Source of the DNA: Arachnopeziza araneosa | Taxonomy: Eukaryota; Ascomycota; Leotiomycetes; Helotiales; Arachnopezizaceae | Reading direction: 5' to 3' | NCBI GenBank assembly: GCA_003988855.1 | Contig: QYAI01000077.1 | Span: forward strand, 124,001-188,000 | Length of the DNA stretch: 64,000 nt | Part shown: positions 11,438 to 20,612 of the stretch, one piece after another | Numbering within the stretch: the stretch's first letter is position 1 | Layout of the letters: every line of letters starts with the position of its first letter | Program-made: the position numbers and the translations under genes | The notes under the pieces: model-generated | What the model was told of the DNA's origin: nothing | Seen by the model: the letters and a program-made list of their open reading frames with translations, nothing else | Database searches by the model: none

Positions 11438-12184
11438 ATGGAGACGGCAACGCTTGCTCCTCCCAGTCAGCCGCTGGCACCGCCCACCACCACCACCACC
11501 ACCACCACCACCATGCTCTCCTTCGACAGCCCCCGTGCGAGCAACCCTTTCTCCTCGCCGTACGACCAGCCCTACTCCCACATTGGCGAGTTCGACGAGA
11601 GTGACTACGAACCGCTCTTGCCCGCACGCAACCCCTTTCGAGACCCGTCGCTCTCCTCGTCAAACCTCTCTTCCAGCGGGCAGCCGGCTCCTCCCTCTGC
11701 TCCCGATTCAGACACAGCCTCGACCTCGACCACGACCACAACCACCAACTTCCGCACCGCGAAGCATACGCATCTCTACGCCAACCCGCCCGCCCCCGAT
11801 CACCGCTTCACGGACGAGTCCATCATCCCCGCCATCATCGTCAACGTGATCCCCTCCCCGTCGACCGTCACCAAGTCCTCCTCGAGCCTGACCTCGCGCC
11901 CCTCGTTCCTGCGCAAACTCAGCCTGAAGGGCGCCGGCTCCGAGACGAAGAAGAGAGATGGGAATGGTCTGGATGGCAAGAAGGACGAGGAGAAGGGCAT
12001 CCTCAAGGTCATCTACATGCCCAGGAAGGAGTACCAGAAATACTTTGCCCGGGGCCTGAGTGGCGAGTATGTTGGCACGGAACCGTATCGGAGGTGGAGA
12101 GAGGAGGAATTGGAGGAGAGGTTTGGAAGGTATAAACCGGTTACCGTGGGCCGGGGGAGGGGCAGAGGGAGGGGGAGGTGGTGA
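11438..12184 (+). CDS. Conserved fungal protein of unknown function, poly-Thr N-terminus
   Basis: Single-exon frame of 248 aa. The N-terminal half is Pro/Ser/Thr-rich and carries two poly-Thr runs. A central basic stretch contains FLRKLSLKG. The C-terminal 65 residues look conserved, with VIYMPRKEYQKYFARGL followed by GEYVGTEPYRRWREEELEE, then FGRYKP and a Gly-Arg tail ending in RGRGRGRGRW. I recall this C-terminal block from other ascomycete proteins of unknown function. No catalytic motif, signal peptide or membrane span is visible. The start at 11438 is preferred; a second Met at 11513 follows the repeat-encoded threonines and is an alternative. The gene converges on the CYP52 gene, 217 bp away. 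Confidence 0.75.
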   Translation: METATLAPPSQPLAPPTTTTTTTTTMLSFDSPRASNPFSSPYDQPYSHIGEFDESDYEPLLPARNPFRDPSLSSSNLSSSGQPAPPSAPDSDTASTSTTTTTTNFRTAKHTHLYANPPAPDHRFTDESIIPAIIVNVIPSPSTVTKSSSSLTSRPSFLRKLSLKGAGSETKKRDGNGLDGKKDEEKGILKVIYMPRKEYQKYFARGLSGEYVGTEPYRRWREEELEERFGRYKPVTVGRGRGRGRGRW

Positions 12185-12401
12185 GCGGAATTGGGAAGAT
12201 ACAGAGCTGGACATGGTTCGAAAATACTGATGAGATGGGTGGAGTTATGCGTTGGGGTGGGGACATGAAATACCCAGATTAAATGGATGGAGGAGTTTTG
12301 AATTTTGGTATGGTACTGGTATTAGGATTAGATTGGTTATCGGGAACGAATGAGTAGGATTTGGGTGACAGAAATGAAAAGATCCAAAAAACCGATATCC
12401 G

Positions 12402-14058
12402 TCACTCACTCGCCTTGTGCATCCTCACCTTCACCCCATCCCCAGGACTCAGCACAACCGTCAAGGCCTTCCTCACCTGTCCTGTCATATCAAGTGCCTC
12501 GATCCTATCAAACTTCTGCAGCAGCCTCACCAACACAAACGCTCCCTCATTGAGCGCATACTGCTGCCCCAAACAAATCCTCGGACCCCCACTGAAAGGG
12601 ACAAAATCCCAGCCCAATTTCCTCCCTTCCCATCTCCCGGGTCGAAACTCATCGGCGTCCTCGCCGTAAAAGTCTTTCCGTCGATGCATCACATAGGCAC
12701 TAAATCCGGCCTGCTCCCCCTTCCGGATGGCGATGGGCTGTCTCCCATCCGGACCGCCTCCTACGGGGAGGATCGTGTCTCGGACGGCGACGCGGCCGTT
12801 CATGGGAATGAGGGGGTAGAGCCGGAGGGCTTCGTACAGAACGTGGATGACGGGTTTGCAGGCCTTCAGGGACTCGAACGTGATGTCCTGGTTGGGATTC
12901 GATTCAGTGCCGAAGGTCGCGAGGATGGTCTGGCGGAGCGAGTGATACTCCTTTGGATTGCGGGAGAGGAGGAGGATTGCCCATCCTAGCATTGCAGAGG
13001 TGGTATCCCTACTTGCTAACAGGACGTGCAGAGCCTGGTCGCGGAGCTCGATGGGATTTCGGGTCTCTTTGACGAGTTCTTGGAGAAGGATGAATTTCTT
13101 CTTTTGGCCCTCTTCTTCTTCGATTATAGGAATGTATTTGGGATCTGCTTCTAGCACTTCGTTGACAAAGCGCTCGGCGAAAGACTGCAGGGTTCTGATG
13201 GCTTTTAGGAGTTTCTTGGGGCGGACGAGCCACCAGTAGTCGCGGAGGCGGAAGCGGTACGAGATTATTTCCTGGGCATAGTTCATGGCGGCTGCGAAGT
13301 CGACATCGGTCTGCAGTTCTTGACTGTTCGATGAGTCCTGGGAATGGAGAATATGAGATTGTGAGTTGACTGAGTGGCCGAAGAGGAACTCGGTGCTGAC
13401 GTCCATGGTGAAGCGATACAAATAGGGCATCAAATCGACGCTCTCAACCCATTCCTGAGCATTGACCTCTGGGAGGACTTTGAATAGGATGTTCAGATGC
13501 TTCCCAGCAGCATCGAGATCTGATACTTGATCGCGAGTAAATTGTGGTTTCAATTGGTGACGATAATGCTCCCAGGGACCACGCTCAGCAGTGAAGATGC
13601 CGTTGCCCAAGACATCGGCAAAGTTCTCTCGTCTTGCTTTTCCCAACTCAAAGTCGTTGAATTTAGTTGCGAGAATTGCTTGGATGTTCTCGGGCTCAAC
13701 AGTACTGATCAATGAAGTGTTGAAAAGGCCAAACATACGGTAGGTTGAGGTGTTAAGCTGTGTAAAACGAAGTCGGATGAAGTCTTCGAGCCAGTCCACT
13801 CCTGAAGAGATATCAGAAAGGGTCCATGTTTAGCAGTAGAAGACGGGATTTTGGATCACCTTTCATGCCGGTAAACAGAATTGTGTATCTTTCGAGGCCA
13901 CCGGGTAGCTTGTTCGGCTGCTCAACCACGTCTCCGCAGCCATACTGTTCTCCCCACTTCTTCAAAGCTCTCCATCTGAGCCAGGCCTTGACCTGAGTAT
14001 ACACCACCCAGAGCACGAAGACACCCAGGAGTGCTTTAATCATGAGATGCGCCATCAT
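12402..14058 (-). CDS. Cytochrome P450, CYP52-type fatty acid/alkane omega-hydroxylase
   Basis: Haem monooxygenase predicted to sit in the ER membrane and hydroxylate the terminal carbon of fatty acids or n-alkanes. Exons 14058-13860 and 13801-12402 with a 58-nt intron give 532 aa. An N-terminal membrane anchor (LMIKALLGVFVLWVVYTQV) comes first. Later motifs are an I-helix with SRDTTSAMLGW, the K-helix ExxR in YEALRLYP, the FRPGRW block, and the haem loop FVPFSGGPRICLG with Cys near residue 476. The GGPRICLGQQ form is typical of CYP52. The frame is open upstream to an ATG at 14202. I chose 14058 because it gives the family's usual length and puts the anchor at the N-terminus, and because a TTAAATA box lies just above 14202. 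The exact substrate is inferred from family only. Confidence 0.9.
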
Positions 14059-14208
14059 GAGAGGTTTGAAGGAAAGGAATGAAGCCAGCTGCAAACCCGC
14101 CGGTCTGTGGGCAAGTCTCTCCCGAGCTATGAAGGCGCTTGTTACCGAATGCTGAAACGGCAGCAGAAAGGAGAAATGCTTAACGTCTGTTGAGGCGGAC
14201 ACATTTCC

Positions 14209-14216
14209 TATTTAAC
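14209..14216 (-). promoter_or_regulatory. TATA-like box of the CYP52 gene
   Basis: Minus-strand TTAAATAG lies about 151-158 bases before the chosen start. The CYP53 gene has a similar TTAAATATAAG about 120-130 bases before its start. Assignment is by position and sequence only. Confidence 0.35.
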
Positions 14217-14620
14217 AGTGTCCGGCGGGACTGGGAATGGGCAACTTCACATGAGGCCAGCTGTGGCATAAGAAAAGGAGGAACGGCAAGAATGGTACGC
14301 CCGTCTCCGACTCTTCCCCCCAACTGACCAATTAGAGAGTATCGTTGAGAGCTTTTCGCACTCGCTAAAAGTTGCATCACTTCAATTCAGGATTACGTAT
14401 GCGTATTCACGGCGTACTTGAAGTTCGACTTGCTTGCCTACATAAATGGAGCCGTCATCAGTTTGGAATTATATTGACGGACGGAGCAGGAGCCAGTTGA
14501 GATTCCGAGTCACGTGAAACCCTCAAAGTTTATGCTGCTTCGCTTGGCTACGAGGTGGTTAACAAGCTTTCTATAATCTGACATCCAAATCTGTCCATCA
14601 GCTAGATGTGAACAAGCAGC

Positions 14621-16627
14621 TCAATCAGAATCACTATCATCTGAATCCGGAAATCCGTTAAAGGCCTCTTCATCACTGCTCTCCAGCGACACCATCTCCT
14701 CCCCTTCTGCGTCTTCCTCATCCTCACCAATTTTAACTCCAAAAGCACCACTGATATCCCACCTGTCGCCCTTTGCACTCTTACTTACGTACTTGACGAA
14801 CTTTAGGACCCCGCTATCTCGGAGGACGATACTCATCTTGTTCCACGCTGCTGGCATCGTGAACAGGACATGGTCATCTTCTTCAGCACCTTCAGATGCA
14901 GCTTTATATATTGCTGCATCTGCTGCGTCGTCATCGTCACCAGCCATGTATACCTCATGACCTCCAACATCGTCGCCTTCAGCTGGATCTTCCTCCTCTA
15001 CTTTTTCTTCCGGCTTCTTCTTTTTGACAGCCTTGGTAGTTGACGCCTTGGTTGAATCTTCATCTTTTTCTTCACCTTCCTCCTCATCGTCTGCTGCCCA
15101 TCCAGGAGTTGGTGTCAACCCGAGACTAATCTCAAGTTGTGGCTCGCCATCGTGACTTGTTGCAAGAGAGTAATCCATACCTCGTCGATGTCGGCGCGCT
15201 AAAAGATCGAAGTTCTCAATTTCACACTGAGTCGCCAACTCAAGCCATTGTCTGAACTGTTTACTTGGCAGGAAGACATCTAGTAGCTCCAAGATCGGAT
15301 TATCACCCTCCGGCTTTTCTTCTTGTGAAGATGAGAAAGATGGCTGTAGGTACAGATAACGGTGCTTATGAGGAGGTCTAGCAACCTTCCACTGTCCTTT
15401 CTCAATCTCTGAGCTACGATGAGGAAGATCAATAGCTTCTTGATCCTCGATATACTCCCGTATTCGTGCAGAGAATTTATTCGAAAGGATCCCATCCAAT
15501 GTCACACTTGACAAATCCATGAATCGCTCGGTAATCTCCTCCAATGTATCAGGGGTAAGGTAGGTTGGTGCAATGTACTTCAACAAGAATTCGAGATCTG
15601 CTTCCTCAAGCGCATGTTCTTCCTTTTCCTTCGTAGGAATTTCGACAGTGACGGGTTCAGATGTTGGAAAGTCATATCGATCTGGATGACCTTGCAATTG
15701 CTTCAAACTACTGTTCTTTCCCCACTTCTCCTCTTCACCCTCAATGTAGCCTTCTTCACCAATCTGAGGGATATGGTACCACCCGCTAATGGCCATTCTA
15801 ATTCTCCCACCATCCTTCTCCAATTGCTCCTTGCTCTCGGCATGATAAACCTCCTCCACATCATGGAAGCTCTCACCCGGCTGTACAGCAAAGAAGCTCA
15901 ATTGATTCCACGCTGGGGGGATAATTTTATCCACATCGGGGCTCGGCGTGATTGTTTTTTCTCCTTCGTCTTCGAACGTCTTTGTAGGATATAATCTTAG
16001 AGCACCGCCCCACTCCTCCTTCCACGGAATATCTGGGTCTGTCAGATACAGTATGTAGCTTACCCTCCGACTGCCAATCACATCATCATGGCACAGTAGA
16101 TGACAGCCAGGAGTGTAGACATTGATGGCCATATCCGTCTTCCTCGCACTCAGCTTGCCAGAGCCCGTAATTGTCGAAATATATTCTCGAAATGACTTGG
16201 AATACAAGGCATCTCGCAGTCTCAACAAACTCGGCAACTTCTCAAGGGCGCCATCATCCAGACCATCAAGGTTGGCGAGATCTCCCGACTGATGGATCTT
16301 ATAGATATCTGTTTCTTTGGGTGTGAAGTGGACATTCTCTTGAACTTCGGAGCGGACTTTCCGAAGGAGGGTATCGTTGATCAGAGAAGAGATGACGCTA
16401 TGTTTATACGGCGTCGATTCGGTGTATTCATTGGTATATCCTTGTAGGGTATCTTTGGCAAAGAGGCCCTTTCTAAAGCACTTCTGGATGTCTTCTTCGG
16501 ATAAAACTGTTTGCTTGTCAGACGTATGTCAAGCAGCCATGGTGGGGTCCCTACTGGTCTTTGCACGCTTCTTGAGAACAGATTTAGCAGACTTGCTATC
16601 AGACTGGGTATCGGCCTTGCGCTTCAT
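14621..16627 (-). CDS. TPA1: Prolyl hydroxylase of ribosomal protein uS12, Tpa1/OGFOD1 family
   Basis: Fe(II)/2-oxoglutarate oxygenase of 652 aa. Family members (yeast Tpa1, human OGFOD1, fission yeast Ofd1) hydroxylate a proline of ribosomal protein Rps23/uS12 and affect translation accuracy and oxygen sensing. Exons 16627-16555 and 16506-14621 are joined by a 48-nt intron. That intron is a multiple of three but contains a TGA in frame, so it must be removed. The N-terminus is basic (MKRKADTQSDSK). Next come the conserved NVHFTPKETDIYKIHQSGDL block and the iron site HLLCHDDV (H-x-D). A distal EVYHAESKEQ His and GGRIRMAISGW Arg complete the first oxygenase fold. A second, non-catalytic fold follows. 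The C-terminus is strongly acidic. It is divergent from the PLP-enzyme gene, 548 bp away. Confidence 0.92.
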
Positions 16628-17175
16628 TGTGAAGGATGTGAAGGATGTGGAGAATGGGAAGAATGGTGGAAGATTGACGCGGTTTTGAAAAAGTTGGGAA
16701 TCAGTTCATTTCATGGAGCGATTCTGCCGAGCAAACGGCGGTTTAGAGTGGTCAGGGCAAACGGCATTTACGGCAGGCGGTGAAGATTGTTGCATGATCG
16801 CTGAAGCGCTCGCCGACTCAAACCAAAAAGGGGCATGCATTTTTAATGGTTATCAATGCTCTTGAATGGTGGCATTCCACATCATGCTAAGGCTGTCTTA
16901 CCGCGATATGCGTGTAAGCGCTCGTGGTTTGAGTGGATGATATGAGGCCATTCACAGTAATCCATATGCACGGCATATTGTATGCAGGTTGGTTGGATGA
17001 CTTTGGCGTCACCTTCCTCACATACACTAGTAAACGGTGACCCCGGCTACAACGAAAGAATGGGGTATGTTACAACTTGGTGACATTGTACGACAATCCA
17101 TCTTTGATTCTTGTACAATCATTTCAAGTTTGGTTCTGCTTCTCCACATCATATCAAAAGCTTATCTCCAGGGAA
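16628..17175. promoter_or_regulatory. Intergenic region of a divergent pair
   Basis: These 548 bases lie between the starts of the Tpa1-type gene (-) and the PLP-enzyme gene (+) and must hold both promoters. No clear TATA box or other recognised site was found. Confidence 0.4.
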
Positions 17176-18467
17176 ATGGCTTCCTTCGATATTGCTACTA
17201 CGAGAAGCAAATTCCCCGCCTTGCAGCAGTCCCAGGTCTTCTTTGATAATGCAGGAGGCAGTCAAATATTGGGAGCCGTTGTAGATTCGTGAGTACAAAA
17301 TGATTGTTTGAGCTACACTGATGTTTGTAAGTATTTACGACTACCTGATCAAGACGAACGTTCAGCTAGGAGCTTCTTATAATATTGGCCAGTTGTCAAC
17401 AAAGAAGTATTCTGCTGGTTATGAAGCAGCAGCCAAGTACATTAATGCTTCACCAGACAATATTGGTTACTAGTCCCGCTGTCAAAAAGTCTAGCTCTTC
17501 TAATAGCATTCCAGTCCTCGGGTCATCAACTACCCAGCTCTTTCGCAACCTCTCCTCTGCTCTAACTTATCCCGAGGGCTCAGAACTCATTGTTTCCGGA
17601 ATAGATCACGAGGCAAACATCGCCTCATGGGTTGAGCTCGCAAAGCATCAGAAGCTGATTCTCAAATGGTGGTTACCGAAGACTAAGATCAATCCCAAAC
17701 TCCTGGCCTCTGATCTCACCGACCTTCTATCTGAGAAGACTGTCCTGGTCACATGCACACATGCATCTAACATTCTGGGCACAATCCACGACATCAAAGC
17801 CATTGCAGACAAAGTCCATTCGGTGCCTGGAGCTCTACTCTGCGTAGATGGAGTAGCATACGCACCACATCGACCACTGGATATGCAAGCATTAGGAATT
17901 GACTTTTATGCATTCAGCTGGTACAAATTATACGGTCCTCACATCTCCCTCCTCTATGCATCCAAAGCGGGACTAGCAGTTACCAGATCCCTCGGCCACT
18001 ACTTCAATCCGTCGTCTACTCTTGAAAACAAGCTCGGTCTAGCAGGGTCCAGTTATGAACTTACGGCTTCCATCCCAGCCGTGATTTCTTATTTTGGACC
18101 AGATCCCGCTGAAACATGGGCTGCGATTGAGAAGCATGAGTTTGAGTTGCAGAGTGCCCTGCTCCATTATCTGAATGCGAGGAAAGATGTCACCATCTGT
18201 GGGGAGAAGGAGCCGGATTCAAAGAAGAGAGTAAGTACGATTAGTTTCATAGTCGAGGGCAAGAAGAGCCAGGATGTGGTGGAGGAGATTGATAGAATTA
18301 GTGAGGGGAAGATGGGTGTGAGATGGGGTGGGTTTTACAGTACTAGGCTATTGGACCAGGTTTTTGGGTTAGGCACTGACGGTGTTGTGAGAACCTCTAT
18401 GGTGCATTATAATACCCGTGAGTACTTCCCATATGATGACTGGGACTCGTTAGTTGATGATCTGTAG
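17176..18467 (+). CDS. PLP-dependent cysteine desulfurase-like protein (aminotransferase class V)
   Basis: Fold-type I pyridoxal-phosphate enzyme of 399 aa from exons 17176-17288, 17332-17465 and 17515-18467, with introns of 43 and 49 nt. The N-terminus FFDNAGGSQ is the substrate-loop region. Further motifs are GSSTTQLFRNLS, the cofactor Asp in LLCVDGVAYAPHRP, and the Schiff-base lysine in FSWYKLYGPH (Lys220). The C-terminal lobe ends in RTSMVHYNT. The pattern fits the cysteine-desulfurase-like subfamily that includes Vibrio VC1184, which lacks proof of true desulfurase activity. There is no obvious mitochondrial leader, so a role as the main Fe-S cluster desulfurase (Nfs1) is unlikely. The start is the ATG directly before the conserved N-terminus; an upstream in-frame ATG at 17077 would add 33 unconserved residues. 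Confidence 0.88.
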
Positions 18468-20612
18468 TGGAGGAAGTAACGCAGTTGATTGGCATGTTTG
18501 ACCAGGTGCTTGGAAATATTTAAACTGTGTATGTATTTGCGCCGAACGTTGACCAGGAGTTTGTGGTATTGTCAAAAGTGTCCCCTCTTCCATAATCGGC
18601 TTGACTACGTTGACACGGCAGAGAACAAGAAGGTTTTTAGTGACGGTGTATACTTGTAACTTTGATCAAATCAGTCTCGATATTCTTCATTTCTGGTTAC
18701 CACGCAATCGTCTCGTTCTTCACTTTTATCTTCTCAAGTGTAATTGGCATCATCAAGTCGATATTTTATGTCTATGAGTAAATTCCATTTATATATTAAT
18801 CTCACGAGGTCATCGCAAAGTGAATCTATGCTTGCACATTCACACACGCTGTTTCATTTCCATGTTAGAGTCTCCAGTTCATAATTTGACCGTAATTTTC
18901 ACACTCATTGTATTTGTTTTATAAAACTACCTATCAACTGGCCTTCACACGAGGAAACTAATCAAATGCGGTCAAGTGTCCCACAGAACCTGCTTCCATA
19001 AGAAACCTTAGCCTTTGCTCGGCGGATTCTGCATCTTCACCGCAGGTCATCACCACCGCCTCCAGTATGGACAACTCTTCTTCGTTCATCGCATCTACTT
19101 TCCAATCTTGGAGATGAGAATCGGATTTCAAATCGTCTCATGCTGTTTTGATTTGCTGCACAAGAAACATTAGCATTGACTGATTTTTGCAATCGAATCA
19201 ATGTTAGAAATCCTACGAGTTTGTAGATTTTCTTTGGTTGTTGAGAGACATCAAGTGAGTACTTCCTAGATCAGGCACTGACCGCAAACGGTGACTTGAT
19301 TCTTTTCGGAATTTCCGGAAGGCTTGACTGATGAAAGGCTCTCCTCACCCATCAACCCCCGGTTCGCTCTCCCGAGACATGACACCAGTTTTGAAGATGA
19401 CTCTTTGCTCTCAAGGAGGTCCGGAACAAATCTATACTCCCCCCAGGATATCTGACTAGTCTACGATGGGGGTTGATGCACTCAGATCCTGAAAAGGAAT
19501 GTATCCAGGTCAATGACTGCTAGTTTGAGGTTTGACTCCTGGCCTCATTTTCAGACTTTGTCTTGAATGAGGGGGTCTCCAGCTTGCGAAGAATATTCTA
19601 GACGGAGGGTTTCTTTTCTATAGAAGATCATATCTCTTCTGCTGGAGAAAGCTCCATTGATCACCCACATCTCGCAAACTACACTACTACGCCATACAGA
19701 GCCAGGCTCAGATCGATGCCCTTCTTGCTTTGGTGCTAGCAGGTGCTAGTACCGGCCTGCACAATGTCTTGTCCGCGATGCTTGGTGGAGCTGTTGGTAT
19801 TGCGGCGGTCCTGTTGAACTTTGTGCGTCTTTGGTGATTGCCCGTCATATTTGGTCTTGATATTTTGGGTTGCGCGTGGGAGTCTTCACAGGTTCTGGTT
19901 TTGCATGAGTTTGGATCGAGAATGAGGAAAACAAGTTTCTTTGTGGCTTATTATTTGGAGTGTCTTGTTAGTTGTCATTGGAATTGGAAAGCATCTTGGC
20001 TGTGCTCCTCTCCCGAACGCTGTCTCATCTCGCTTAAAAAAAGGGGGGGAGGCTTCAGAGAGCCATCGCTTCACTTGCGAAAATGTTTGCAAGACTTCAC
20101 ATTTGAAAACTTTATATTCACAAAGTAAACAACCAAGAAGAGAATGCGCTTTTGTGGTGAGTTGTGATGTATTCATGTATCATAACCCAAATCCCAGAGT
20201 GAACCCAACCCAAGCTAACTAACACAAAGCTATCATCCTTGCTGAGCTCACATCCATCTATCTCATCCAACCTAATCCCCGGAGAACCACCCGTCGAGAT
20301 ATCCCTCATCCTCAATCCTATCACAAGAAAAACAATGTAATGTATCATGTCATGAAATCATATGCCCAGCCTTACTTCCCCTTTGCAATCATATTATCTC
20401 CAACCGCCTTGGCACAAGGAAATAGAAGAAGAGATGTTCTCAATGTTGCTGAAAGGAGAAATATGGGAACGTGCGATGGGAAACGTAATGTAAAGATGAG
20501 TAAATAACGCCGTGCTAATATCACAATATCTCTTTCTGTATCATCTTTTAGAAGTTCGCCTGACGGCTACAGCGTCCACCATCCCCGTTCTTCGCTCTCA
20601 TATCATCATATT
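18468..20612. other. Gene-free stretch of about 2.1 kb
   Basis: No supported gene. Small open frames near 19.8-20.2 kb overlap on both strands and have no motif. The stretch includes the 3' ends of both flanking genes, which point towards each other. The left part is AT-rich by eye. Confidence 0.55.

Noticed and set aside
8636..14058. Classical secondary-metabolite gene cluster
   Set aside because: Oxygenases are present, but there is no polyketide synthase, NRPS, terpene cyclase, cluster-specific Zn2Cys6 regulator or transporter in the window.
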